Source: Candidatus Binatus soli (lineage in GTDB: Bacteria; Desulfobacterota; Binatia; Binatales; Binataceae). From it: DNA of 57,255 bases. The DNA lies in contig DLMJ01000022.1 of assembly GCA_002479255.1 (NCBI GenBank), forward strand, positions 1-57,255, in the 5' to 3' direction. Under the pieces are notes generated by a model, which worked only from the letters and a program-made list of their open reading frames with translations, searched no databases and was not told the origin of the DNA. A program made the position numbers and the translations under genes. This document shows, in pieces, positions 50,284 through 57,255 of this stretch. Within the stretch, counting starts at the first letter, position 1; the number at the start of each line of letters is the position of its first letter.

Positions 50284-51897
50284 TTAATAGAGCCGATTTT
50301 CCTGCTGCCACAGCTTGGGCAGGCCGTAATCGTGTGCAATGACCTTGTATGCGTTGTAGCCGCCGGCCGCGCTGATTCCTCCGCCGCCCGCCGACGCGCC
50401 GCACATGTAGAGCCCTTCCATCTCGCTCCGATAGATGTGCGCCCGCGGCAGCCCGAAACTCATGTGGCCGGGTCGTCCGTGCGAGAAATCTCCCTCGGGC
50501 ATCGCGATCCGCTTTTCCATGTCGAGCGACACGTAAAGCTTGTCAGCGATTACATTCTTGCGCGTCATGTTGGGAGCGTAGGTGCTCCAAAGCTCCAGGA
50601 ATTTTCCGTTGTAGTCGCGCCGGACGTTGTCCCATTCCTCCGGGCTGAGGCACGAAGCGCGCGGGAAAAAGAACCATCCGTTCATCGTGTGCATTCCCGC
50701 AGGCGCCTGGCTGGGATCCCACAGCGAATTGACCCAGGTGCCGGCGCCGGGAAGGTCGGGAATCTGGCCGCCGTAGGCCTGCAGGATGTAGTCGGAAACC
50801 TGGTGGGCATCTTCGAATCCGACGATGGTGTAGAAGCACTTGTTGATGTCGGCGTTGTGCCGCGCCGACTTGTAATCGGGCGGCGTGTGCAATGCGAACG
50901 ACGGCGTGCCGAGCACGTGCTCAGGTCCAAACCGCCAATTCACCATCCGCTCTTTTCTGAAATCACTGAGCTTGTCCCATCCGATGAGATCGACGAAGGT
51001 GGTTTTCGGATCGGCGTTGGAGGCGACCAGTTTGCGCGCCTCGATCGTGTGCCCGTCCTTGAGCCGCACGCCGGTTGCGCGTCCGCCTGAATTCAGAATC
51101 TCGACGACCGGGCTGTTGTAACGAAGGTCCGCGCCCGCCGCCAGCGCCGCGCTCGCCATCGCATGCGCGAGCGTATGCGTCCCGCCGATCGACATATAGT
51201 GATTCGCGCACAGCCAGATCACGCACATCACGAATCCGAAGCCGTCGCCGGCGTGCAGGTTCGCGCCCCATTCCACGCACTGGCGATACATGGTCGCGCG
51301 CAGCTCGCTCGACTCGAAAACCTCATCGATGAGCACTTTCGGGCACTTGTTCATCTCTTGCGGCTTGAACCCGAGGTCGATCCAAAGCTGCAGCAGCCGG
51401 CCCATGATGGCTTCGCTGCGCCCCCCCTCGCTCTGCACCTCGGACGAGGGCGGGCTGTAGAGCATCGCCGAGATGTAATTGTTGGCCGCCAGCACCTTGC
51501 CGCGGATCGCAGCGAAAGCATCGGCGTCGCGGCGCGAGTAGTAGGCGATACTCGCATGAGTCCGGTCCGCGAGTTCGGGCCGGTAGATGACTAGAGGCGG
51601 CCTGCCATCGGCAAAGGTAATTCCGACCTGCGCATCCGGCTTGATCACCCGGGCCCCGAAGCTGGGCAGGTCGAAGTCGCGATAGAAGGGCATCATCTCG
51701 ATGAACTCCATGTACTGGGCATGGAGGTTGTGCCAGAAGCCTGGAACGGTCGCCTCATCGGTGTGCGCGCCGCCGCCTTCGTCGTGGCGCCGCTCGAATA
51801 TCCCGACTTTCAAGCCTGCCCGCGCGAGATAGGCGCCCAGGCACAGACCGTTGTGGCCGGCTCCGATAATTACCGCGTCATAAGATGCGTCTGGCAT
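50284..51897 (-). CDS. Phytoene-desaturase-like FAD oxidoreductase (copy 2)
   Basis: 537 residues. YDAVIIGAGHNGLCLGAYLA is the FAD-binding Rossmann motif and ERRHDEGGGAHTDE the following GG motif of the CrtI/PYROXD2 family. IGGTHTLAHAMASAALAAGA and VRLKDGHTIEARKLVASNAD are typical second motifs. The C-terminal GLYMCGASAGGGGISAAGGY closes the FAD site. Members oxidise polyenes, carotenoid precursors or other lipids. AGGAGGGCCGC precedes the ATG. It lies ten bases after the SCP2-like gene at 51907 and 30 bases before the second SCP2-like gene. Related to, but clearly diverged from, the gene at 52311. Confidence 0.88.
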   Translation of the reverse strand: MPDASYDAVIIGAGHNGLCLGAYLARAGLKVGIFERRHDEGGGAHTDEATVPGFWHNLHAQYMEFIEMMPFYRDFDLPSFGARVIKPDAQVGITFADGRPPLVIYRPELADRTHASIAYYSRRDADAFAAIRGKVLAANNYISAMLYSPPSSEVQSEGGRSEAIMGRLLQLWIDLGFKPQEMNKCPKVLIDEVFESSELRATMYRQCVEWGANLHAGDGFGFVMCVIWLCANHYMSIGGTHTLAHAMASAALAAGADLRYNSPVVEILNSGGRATGVRLKDGHTIEARKLVASNADPKTTFVDLIGWDKLSDFRKERMVNWRFGPEHVLGTPSFALHTPPDYKSARHNADINKCFYTIVGFEDAHQVSDYILQAYGGQIPDLPGAGTWVNSLWDPSQAPAGMHTMNGWFFFPRASCLSPEEWDNVRRDYNGKFLELWSTYAPNMTRKNVIADKLYVSLDMEKRIAMPEGDFSHGRPGHMSFGLPRAHIYRSEMEGLYMCGASAGGGGISAAGGYNAYKVIAHDYGLPKLWQQENRLY

Positions 51898-51906
51898 GCG
51901 GCCCTC

Positions 51907-52314
51907 CTAATGGTTGCCCTCAGGGGCGAGCTTCATCAGTCGATGAACCCGAAATGGAAAAAAAAGATTGCCGATCCGCGAGGTTACTTTCAGCCGTCCT
52001 CGAAGATGCTCGATCAGCGGATTGCTGCGGCCCTGCAGCAGCTTGGTCAGCGACTGGTACGAACCCGCGATCGTGGCGTCGAGCGGCCCCGCGCTGCCGT
52101 CGCTTATCGCGATCTCATCGCCCCGAAAATCCACCGTCACCGACGCATCGTAATCAGTCGCGGTCAATCCAAGCCGGCCACGCAAACGCGACGCGCGTAC
52201 TCGCCGCCGCGTCGAATCTGCCAGTTGCTGCTCGAGGAACTGCTGCACGATCGAGGCGAGCCCGCTCGTCGCGTCGTCATTGAGTCGCACCGGGATATCT
52301 GCAATAGCGGTCAT
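51907..52314 (-). CDS. Small SCP2-like lipid-binding protein
   Basis: 135 residues from the ATG at 52314, which overlaps the stop of the FAD gene by four bases (ATGA); longer frames lie within that gene. Helical lead (LASIVQQFLEQQLADSTRRR), then LTATDYDASVTVDFRGDEI and LDATIAGSYQSLTKLLQGRS, and then NPLIEHLRGRLKVTSRIGN. The segment order matches the SCP2 fold (strand pair, DATI-S turn, G-x-L-x-V). It probably holds or presents the hydrophobic substrate of the oxidoreductase it is coupled to, which is inference. Confidence 0.7.
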   Translation of the reverse strand: MTAIADIPVRLNDDATSGLASIVQQFLEQQLADSTRRRVRASRLRGRLGLTATDYDASVTVDFRGDEIAISDGSAGPLDATIAGSYQSLTKLLQGRSNPLIEHLRGRLKVTSRIGNLFFPFRVHRLMKLAPEGNH

Positions 52315-53903
52315 TTCCACCAGCGCTCGACGTGCTGATCCTGCGCGATAATCTCCAGTGCGTTGTAAGCCGGCGCGAAGGTCACGAACCCGTGCGGATG
52401 CTGCGTGGCGCCGCACATGTACAGATTCCCGATCGGAGTCCGATACTCTGAAAGAATCGGGCCGGGACGATTGTCCAGCATGTTGCCGAGATCGATCAGC
52501 CCGCCGATCCAGTCGGCCTGAACCATGTTCGGGATCCGCCGCGTGATGTCGAGCGGCGAATAGGTCGCCCAGTCCAGAAACGTGCTGTCGCTCAGGTTGG
52601 GCGCCGCCGCTTTCCACACGTCGATGCATCGCTGGCCGTATTCGCGGGAGATATTGTCCCACGTGGTCGGACCGCCGTTGGCGAGATCGTACGCCGCCAT
52701 CTGCCGGAGCAGGCCCGTGTAGAAGCCGTCGGGCGCGTCAGTCGGATCGTAGAGCGAATTGACCGCGGCATTGGGCCGTGGATTCAAAAGTTTGCCGGCG
52801 CGCACGTCGCGCCAATCGTCATTGAACTGCTTCTGATTTTCGTAACCGAGATTGACCACCCAGGCCTTATTGACATCGGGATCGAATGACGCGGCGCGAT
52901 ACTCGGGAAGCTTCGTCATCGCAAGATGGACGCTGAAGAACGTCGAATCCATGTGCGGAAAGTGCTCGACTTCGGTGGTCAGCGCAGCCGACAGATTCTC
53001 GCGCCCGACCATACGCAGGAAAGTCTGCTCGAGGCTGATCGAGCTGGCGACCAGATGCTTCGCGCGCACTTCGCTGCCGTCTTCGAGGCGGACGCCGACT
53101 GCTTTTCCGTTCTCGACGATAATCTTCTCGACGCCATGATTCAGGAAAACGCGCCCGCCGGCTTGCGCCAGCGCTTCCCATAATGAATGGGCAAGCGCGT
53201 GCGAACCGCCGATGCAGATGTGCCAGTTGTCGATCTTGCTCAGCAGCAACGGGAACGAAACCGCCAGCCCTCTGCGATCGGTCGCATAGCCCGCCAGCGA
53301 CGCGTGAAATGACAGATGAGCCTTGACTCGATCGTTCTCGAAATGGTGGTCGAGGAATTCGTTGATCGTCTGATGGCGCAAATGAACGCTCAGGTACTTG
53401 CTCTTTTCCTCGACGCCCCAGGCCACCAGCGCCTTGGTGATCTCCTTCATCGAGGTCGGCGGCGAATACATCAGCGTCCGCAAAATCAGGTCGCGGTAGC
53501 CGCGCGCTTCTTCGTAAACGGCGTGGAAGGTCTCGGCGTCCTTGGGCGAAAAACGCGCAATCGACTCGCAGGTCTTGTTCAGGTCGGTATGCACCACCAG
53601 CGCCGAGCCGTCGCCGAACACGCTCGCCATCTGCACCAGCGGCTGCACGTAGCGCAATCCGTGCCGCGTGATGAGCTCAAGGTCGTCGTACACCGGGCAG
53701 ATGCCGACCAGGGTGTGATAATTCGCGTGAACGTTGTGCAGGAAGCCGGGCCGCGTCAGTTCCTCGGTGCACAGTCCGCCGCCTTCTTCGGTGCGCTTCT
53801 CGAAAACGCCAACGCTCCATCCGGCTTTCGCCAGGTAGGCGGCCAGCGCCATCCCGTTGTGACCCGCACCGATTATGATGGCGTCGTAAGTTGCATCAGG
53901 CAT
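52311..53903 (-). CDS. Phytoene-desaturase-like FAD oxidoreductase (copy 1)
   Basis: 530 residues. YDAIIIGAGHNGMALAAYLA and FEKRTEEGGGLCTEE are the FAD-binding motifs of the CrtI/PYROXD2 family. CIGGSHALAHSLWEALAQAG and the C-terminal NLYMCGATQHPHGFVTFAPA finish the cofactor site. It resembles the gene at 50284 over its full length, including PDATYDAIIIGAGHNG and the EWDN/TWDN region, so the pair are paralogues. GGGAGGGG precedes the ATG. Its stop overlaps the start of the small SCP2-like gene (ATGA). Upstream, after 172 bases, lies the TetR gene on the same strand. Confidence 0.88.
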   Translation of the reverse strand: MPDATYDAIIIGAGHNGMALAAYLAKAGWSVGVFEKRTEEGGGLCTEELTRPGFLHNVHANYHTLVGICPVYDDLELITRHGLRYVQPLVQMASVFGDGSALVVHTDLNKTCESIARFSPKDAETFHAVYEEARGYRDLILRTLMYSPPTSMKEITKALVAWGVEEKSKYLSVHLRHQTINEFLDHHFENDRVKAHLSFHASLAGYATDRRGLAVSFPLLLSKIDNWHICIGGSHALAHSLWEALAQAGGRVFLNHGVEKIIVENGKAVGVRLEDGSEVRAKHLVASSISLEQTFLRMVGRENLSAALTTEVEHFPHMDSTFFSVHLAMTKLPEYRAASFDPDVNKAWVVNLGYENQKQFNDDWRDVRAGKLLNPRPNAAVNSLYDPTDAPDGFYTGLLRQMAAYDLANGGPTTWDNISREYGQRCIDVWKAAAPNLSDSTFLDWATYSPLDITRRIPNMVQADWIGGLIDLGNMLDNRPGPILSEYRTPIGNLYMCGATQHPHGFVTFAPAYNALEIIAQDQHVERWWK

Positions 53904-54075
53904 AGCGATCCCCTCCCAATCGATTCACGGCAATCTGCCCCGCTGTGGCCGCATACGTAAACGCACCTTGCGTGCCATTTGACTTCGCCCGCTTGCTGAC
54001 GTTTCCGAAGGGGTAGGGGCGGCACCCGATCGTGCAGCACAGCGAGTCACAAGCACTACCCATACTACCGGTCGC

Positions 54076-54753
54076 CTAATCGGCGCCGCGCGGAAAGGAT
54101 CCGCCCGTTGTGCCCGACCGTCCGGGGCTCGGCTGAGGCGCAAGCACGCCGCGCAGAAACAGATCCGCAATTCCGGAAATGATCGTTTCTTCCGCCAGCG
54201 GATGCGCCTGACTGCCGCCCATCACCTCCTCGGTCAGGATGAACATCAAAACCATCCCGATTAGGCAACGCGCCGCGACGAACTCGTCGATCGGGCGCAA
54301 TTCACCGGCCTTGACCCTGTCACGCAATTGGCCCGCCAGAAGCTCGTTACCCTCGATCAAGACGTGCTCCAGCAAAGTGCGGCCATTCGAGCTACGCAGA
54401 GCCAACTGCCACAGAATGTTCGGCGTCCGTGCGGCCTTCACCCTGAATGCGTCCAACATCCCCGACACCGCCCGAGCGAGAATGTCGCGCAGCGGGGCTC
54501 CGGCGAACTGTTCCAACAGCCTCCTCTCGTCGGGCAGCAGGGTGAACCGCTGCACTAATTCGTCGATGATGGCGTCCTTGTTCTCGAAGTAGAGATAAAA
54601 GGTACCCTTTCCCAGCCCGGCCTCAGACGTAATATCGCTGACGGTGGCTTCGTCAATACCCTTTCGGACGAAGACCTTGAGCGCCGCGTGGGCCAGTTGC
54701 TCACGCCGACTCTCCAAGTGGCTTTCCCGATTCGAGGCTGAAATCAGCGGCAT
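54076..54753 (-). CDS. TetR-family transcriptional regulator
   Basis: 225 residues from the ATG at 54753; this choice fits the promoter immediately upstream. RREQLAHAALKVFVRKGIDE, ATVSDITSEAGLGKGTFYLY and FENKDAIIDELV form the TetR helix-turn-helix. The ligand domain (about 75-210) is helical with GMLDAFRVKAARTPNILWQL. The tail is Pro/Gly/Ser-rich. It most likely controls itself and the FAD/SCP2 genes downstream in response to a lipid or acyl ligand. A palindrome overlapping its promoter spacer is a candidate autoregulatory operator. Confidence 0.92.
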   Translation of the reverse strand: MPLISASNRESHLESRREQLAHAALKVFVRKGIDEATVSDITSEAGLGKGTFYLYFENKDAIIDELVQRFTLLPDERRLLEQFAGAPLRDILARAVSGMLDAFRVKAARTPNILWQLALRSSNGRTLLEHVLIEGNELLAGQLRDRVKAGELRPIDEFVAARCLIGMVLMFILTEEVMGGSQAHPLAEETIISGIADLFLRGVLAPQPSPGRSGTTGGSFPRGAD

Positions 54754-54756
54754 TGG

Positions 54757-54788
54757 ATTATAATGACTGATGCGTCGGTCATTGTCAA
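54757..54788 (-). promoter_or_regulatory. Strong promoter of the TetR gene, predicted leaderless
   Basis: On the minus strand, TTGACA (54788-54783) is a perfect -35. Seventeen bases downstream CATTAT (54765-54760) serves as -10, with a perfect TATAAT (54762-54757) overlapping at a 20-base spacing. With the 17-base spacing the transcript would start about seven bases after the -10, at or near the A of the ATG (54753). The mRNA would then be leaderless. Confidence 0.55.
54762..54783. promoter_or_regulatory. Candidate TetR operator AATGACTGA-N4-TCGGTCATT
   Basis: Nine-base arms with eight pairs matching flank TGCG. The dyad fills the spacer between the -35 and -10 of the TetR promoter, the classical place for autorepression. 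TGAC/GTCA-type dyads of this size are common TetR-family operators. Confidence 0.55.
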
Positions 54789-55155
54789 GGGTGGAGCGCG
54801 TGACCATTGCGCACTTTGCGTTCCGGTGCTTCGCCTGGACAAACAATCGAAGCGCGGCGCGCGGATTCGGGTTGGTCGTGTGCCACCGGATTCTTTCGCA
54901 CATCCTCGTTCAGCCGTTCCCAGCGATGACCCCTTTGTGATCGGGCGCGCCGCCGTATTCACGCCGGTAGCTAATTGCGTGCCACCGCGCCAATTAGAGT
55001 CTGGCGACGGCGGATTTAGCATCGCCAGCACGATTTTCCGCAGTAAAGTCCGGTTCGCCGGTGGCAGATTCTGCGATCAGCCGGCACGCTTTATGGTGTA
55101 TCCGACCGCGTCACCCGCGGATGCGGATGATTCCAATTGATGCTGCGGGACGCGT
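54789..55155. other. Intergenic region without supported gene
   Basis: About 370 bases between the TetR promoter and the repeat cluster. A 125-codon plus-strand frame (54763-55140) covers it but begins inside the operator, has no ribosome site and resembles no family, so I leave it uncalled. Confidence 0.4.
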
Positions 55156-55270
55156 GTTCCCCGTTGCGACGGGGACGCAGTGTTAAGATTGAGACTGGCC
55201 CGTCGTGCCAACGACCGCTGCGCAGATTTTTCGATTGAGACCCGTTGCGACGGGGGCGCAGTGTTAAGAC
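55156..55270. repeat. Hairpin-bearing repeat cluster, left side of the PWWP-like gene
   Basis: CCCGTTGCGACGGGG then (A/G)CGCAGTGTTAAGA occurs at 55160-55187 and again at 55241-55269. Between them stands TGGCCCGTCGTGCCAACGAC (55196-55215) with CGCTGCGCAGATTTTTCGA and TTGAGAC. Both parts can fold: CCCCGT-TGCG-ACGGGG and GTCGT-GCCA-ACGAC. Ends of two units read GATTGAGAC. The hairpins and conserved tails recall CRISPR repeats or REP-type elements, but no array with unique spacers is present. Confidence 0.55.
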
Positions 55271-55271
55271 A

Positions 55272-55733
55272 TCATTCAATCGCGACCGCCGTCGCATCCT
55301 TCCTTGGATTTGAGGCTTTTGAGGCTTTGATCTTTTTCCTCGCCCGAGACTTCTTGACTGCGGTACGCAGTGGCACTCGAGCATCCGCAGTCATTGTATC
55401 CACATGCTGCATGCCGTCGAGTCCGACCCCATTTTCCTCAGGTTTGGCGAAAATCGCGCTCGGAACAAAATTCGGTCGATCCTCACTTTTCAGGCCGATG
55501 TCGCGGAGTTCAAGATAACGCATTCGGGTGGTGCTGATGCCGACAAAGGCTGGCCCATCGAGGCCGTTTTTTCCAGCCGACCGACACTCGAAGCGGGTAT
55601 TGATTATCGGAAAGGGCTTTCGGGCAGCGATGGACAGCACGGAACCGGGCCACCACCTGCCCTTGCCCACACGGACGATCCAGACCCAGACAGGAGTACC
55701 CGGACTAAGTTCGCAGATCCGATGAACTTCCAT
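55272..55733 (-). CDS. Small protein with PWWP/Tudor-like N-terminus
   Basis: 153 residues. PGTPVWVWIVRVGKGRWWPG and SVLSI recall the V-W-A-K ... W-W-P-A-x-V core of PWWP domains, which bind nucleic acid or methylated peptides in eukaryotes and have bacterial relatives. The middle (RFECRSAGKNGLDGPAFVGI) is followed by YLELRDIG, and the C-terminus is very basic (KKSRARKKIKASKASNPRK). GTGGAGGGAAG precedes the ATG. The basic tail suggests nucleic-acid contact. The gene is bracketed by related repeats. Homology by wording only. Confidence 0.6.
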   Translation of the reverse strand: MEVHRICELSPGTPVWVWIVRVGKGRWWPGSVLSIAARKPFPIINTRFECRSAGKNGLDGPAFVGISTTRMRYLELRDIGLKSEDRPNFVPSAIFAKPEENGVGLDGMQHVDTMTADARVPLRTAVKKSRARKKIKASKASNPRKDATAVAIE

Positions 55734-55812
55734 TTGGCAGTCTTCCCTCCACTCAGTTCTTGACGTCTAATGACTTTCAGCCAGGAGCGGAAATTTCTGA
55801 AATACGGAGCCG

Positions 55813-55904
55813 CCGCTGCGCAGATTTTTCGCTTGAGACTGGCCCGTCGTGCCAACGACCGCCCCGCGCGTAGCGGTGACTGAATGCCCCCCGTCGCAAC
55901 GGGG
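55813..55904. repeat. Hairpin-bearing repeat cluster, right side of the PWWP-like gene
   Basis: CCGCTGCGCAGATTTTTCGC with TTGAGAC (55813-55839) repeats 55215-55241 with one difference, and TGGCCCGTCGTGCCAACGAC with CGC (55840-55862) repeats 55196-55218 exactly. At 55889-55904 CCCCGTCGCAACGGGG is the exact reverse complement of 55159-55174. So the outer hairpins stand in inverted, the inner units in direct orientation. Confidence 0.6.
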
Positions 55905-55948
55905 AATCGTATGTAGAAATTCGCCGCGTACCACTAGGAGTTTCATCA

Positions 55949-56722
55949 TCACGGGATTTTTCTCGGGGTCTCGCTTGTCGCCGAGATCCCCAAATCGCGC
56001 TCGGCATCAGAGAGGGCCGCGAAGATTGAGTCTGCCGTGACGGCGGCCATTAAGGTTCGCAGCGTTTCAGGCCGTGAACACATCTGCGGGAGCTTTGCCA
56101 GCCAGGGAAGGTGCAGTTCGTGATACTTGAGGCCGAGTACAAAAAACAGATGGGTGGGCTTACTGTCGAGAGCGTCGAAATCGACGCCGCCACGTGATCG
56201 GCCCAGGACCATGAACGGTTTGACTATGTGCTCGGGATGGCGATTGAGCGTGTGCAGGAAAGCGAGTCCGTTGCCGATCGCGCTCGGCATGATATTCTCG
56301 CGCTCGATAAGAGCGCCGACAAACCAGGTCTTGTCCCTCACCAGATTCAGCCGGCCGGCCAGATTCGCCAGCTCCTCGATCACTCCGGTTTTGGTGTTGG
56401 CCTCCAGGTCGGGAATTATGTGGCTTGGCTGAAAGCAACTCGCGAGATTTAGCATTCTGCGCGCCGCCGCAGGCGCGCCTCTGGAAACGTCAACGCTCCG
56501 TGGCGTGACTCCCAGCATTTGATCGTCGAGCCAGGCGTCCAGCATCGCCTTGCGGAACCGCCATTGATTACCGATTTTGACTCCGGGTAACTCCCCCTCG
56601 GATACCAATTTGAGCACCGTTCGCTCGTTGAGGTTCAGATAAGCGGCGAGTTGGCGAACCGTCATCAACTTGTCCGCCGATTCGCGCGAGCTTTCCGTCG
56701 TACTACGGAGAATGTTCGACAC
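55949..56722 (-). CDS. HTH (excisionase-type) fused to PTS EIIA(Ntr)-like domain
   Basis: 257 residues from a GTG at 56722; an ATG at 56665 is an alternative. LMTVRQLAAYLNLNERTVLK, LVSEGELPGVKIGNQWRFRK and AMLDAWL form the MerR/excisionase-like helix-turn-helix. From about residue 100 an EIIA type-2 (PtsN-like) domain follows: IIPDLEANTKTGVIEELANL, RENIMPSAIGNGLAFLHTLN, PFMVLGRSRGGVDFDALDSK, THLFFVLG. The phospho-accepting His position is kept (FLHT, where PtsN has IPH). The protein could couple phosphotransfer or nutrient state to DNA binding. No PTS genes are nearby. Confidence 0.82.
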   Translation of the reverse strand: MSNILRSTTESSRESADKLMTVRQLAAYLNLNERTVLKLVSEGELPGVKIGNQWRFRKAMLDAWLDDQMLGVTPRSVDVSRGAPAAARRMLNLASCFQPSHIIPDLEANTKTGVIEELANLAGRLNLVRDKTWFVGALIERENIMPSAIGNGLAFLHTLNRHPEHIVKPFMVLGRSRGGVDFDALDSKPTHLFFVLGLKYHELHLPWLAKLPQMCSRPETLRTLMAAVTADSIFAALSDAERDLGISATSETPRKIP

Positions 56723-56775
56723 TCGCGTAAAAATACCTAAAACTCCGCCCTAATACAACCGATTACCCCGCCTCC

Positions 56776-56952
56776 ATGATCGATCAAGCATGCGCGCTAC
56801 TACTGGTTGCTGCTGGCGGAGAGCCACCACACGCGCGCGATGTGAGGCGAAGGCGCGCCGAGGAAGCGCGCGGGTGGATCTTCGACGATGGCGGCGGGGG
56901 ACCGTTCAGCTGGGCGCGCGATCCCGATCAAGACTCTAGCCCAATCGGGTGA
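56776..56952 (+). CDS. Small conserved-looking ORF, 58 aa
   Basis: MIDQACALLLVAAGGEPPHA followed by RRRRAEEARGWIFDDGGGGP and FSWARDPDQ. The E-A-x-x-W-I-F-D-D-x-x-x-P-F-S part recalls small proteins in which the strip is followed by a C-x-x-L-G-L-D-P motif; here the motif is missing, so the gene may be truncated. No clear ribosome site. It is too short to be found by usual length limits. Confidence 0.4.
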   Translation: MIDQACALLLVAAGGEPPHARDVRRRRAEEARGWIFDDGGGGPFSWARDPDQDSSPIG

Positions 56953-56956
56953 TGAT

Positions 56957-57178
56957 CTAATTTGGCGGAAAGTGAATTCCCTTTTCCTCAATCGCATCAA
57001 AGACCGTTTTCAGAGTTGTCAAAGCAGATGCGAATTGGATCCCGAGATTAAATGCGGTCGTCACGACTCCGCCGCTGTCCAGCAGCACATTGAAGGCTTG
57101 CATAGCCTTCGTCTGATTGAGTGCCTTGAAGGCTTTCTGAAGGCCATCGAGAGTATCTATCGCTTCTTGTTTTGTCAT
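56957..57178 (-). CDS. Small helical hypothetical protein
   Basis: 73 residues. KQEAIDTLDGLQKAFKALNQ and KAMQAFNVLLDSGG look like amphipathic helices, followed by a hydrophobic strip (TTAFNLGIQFASALTTLKTV). GGGAG lies upstream of the ATG (about 57193-57197). No domain was recognised. Its isolation and size would fit a regulator, toxin-antitoxin or phage-like small protein, but nothing decides between these. Confidence 0.55.
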   Translation of the reverse strand: MTKQEAIDTLDGLQKAFKALNQTKAMQAFNVLLDSGGVVTTAFNLGIQFASALTTLKTVFDAIEEKGIHFPPN

Positions 57179-57255
57179 TGTTATGTGACTCCCTTATGCA
57201 CACGCCGATCGTGCCCGGCGGCGAGGCGTTGCGGACTGTTCCCCGTCAGCACAAG

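Noticed and set aside
54763..55140. Plus-strand 125-codon frame upstream of the repeats
   Set aside because: Starts inside the TetR operator, lacks a ribosome site and resembles no protein.
55156..55904. CRISPR array
   Set aside because: Repeats are few, unequal, partly inverted and not separated by unique spacers of constant length; no cas gene is seen. Kept as hairpin repeats.

Overview
The window is GC-rich bacterial DNA (many GCG/CGC codons, GGAGG-type ribosome binding sites, GTG and TTG starts) from a Gram-negative cell: it encodes an OprM/TolC-type outer-membrane lipoprotein, a HlyD adaptor and a DUF1329 protein. Two secreted proteins with long Thr-Ala-Pro linkers, and the mix of lipid/acyl-CoA, SCP2-like, DUF1254 and molybdoenzyme genes, suggest an uncultured soil or sediment lineage of the old deltaproteobacterial sphere (for example Binatota/Desulfobacterota-like). 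That placement is inference; there is no rRNA or other taxonomic marker beyond efp. I saw no tRNA or rRNA gene.

Layout. 1-4.1 kb: a protein tail, then two tandem paralogous secreted repeat-linker proteins (minus strand). 4.1-4.7 kb: a MITE-like inverted repeat, an IS5-type transposase scrap and a 45-residue membrane protein. 4.7-15.6 kb: housekeeping and envelope genes (secreted protein, efp with an Asn at the modified-Lys position, THUMP-type RNA methyltransferase, beta-propeller protein, an orphan Rieske protein with a clear terminator, alpha/beta hydrolase, a PMT-type glycosyltransferase followed by a sugar-binding-like membrane protein and a DUF5671-like protein). 15.6-24.7 kb: lipid and acyl-CoA genes (thiolase, acyl-CoA dehydrogenase, GFA, an SDR with altered catalytic residues, DUF1254/DUF1214, a ThDP enzyme, DUF2784), interrupted by N-terminal stubs of GST, MDR and SDR genes. 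24.9-29.4 kb: a complete permease-ATPase-HlyD-outer-membrane exporter of DevBCA/MacAB type. 29.4-33.1 kb: GH38 alpha-mannosidase and ROK kinase.

33.2-49.1 kb is the most striking part: twelve genes in one tightly packed minus-strand array. It starts with a 4Fe-4S electron-transfer subunit and two tandem, closely similar type II DMSO-reductase-family catalytic subunits (951 and 952 aa) without Tat signals. Then come three consecutive adenylation/PaaK-like proteins (two of them degenerate or short), a U32 Fe-S protein, a small membrane protein, MoaA, a DUF1329 outer-membrane-type protein, a nitrate-reductase-associated (NarM-like) protein and an MqnC/CofH-type radical SAM enzyme. No haem b gamma subunit or recognisable NarJ-type chaperone is present. 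I infer an undescribed cytoplasmic molybdenum oxidoreductase system, possibly hydroxylating or dehydrogenating a hydrophobic or CoA/AMP-activated substrate. Its 0.7-kb upstream region carries two matching palindromes, CCTAAC-N4-GTTAGG, 192 bp apart.

49.8-54.8 kb: a TetR gene with a strong promoter, an overlapping palindromic operator and a predicted leaderless start, followed by a twice-repeated module of phytoene-desaturase-like FAD oxidoreductase plus SCP2-like protein. Together with the thiolase/ACAD genes and DUF1329 this points to lipid or terpenoid/steroid handling. 55.1-57.2 kb: a PWWP-like small protein bracketed by hairpin-bearing repeats, an HTH-EIIA(Ntr) fusion protein and small hypothetical proteins.
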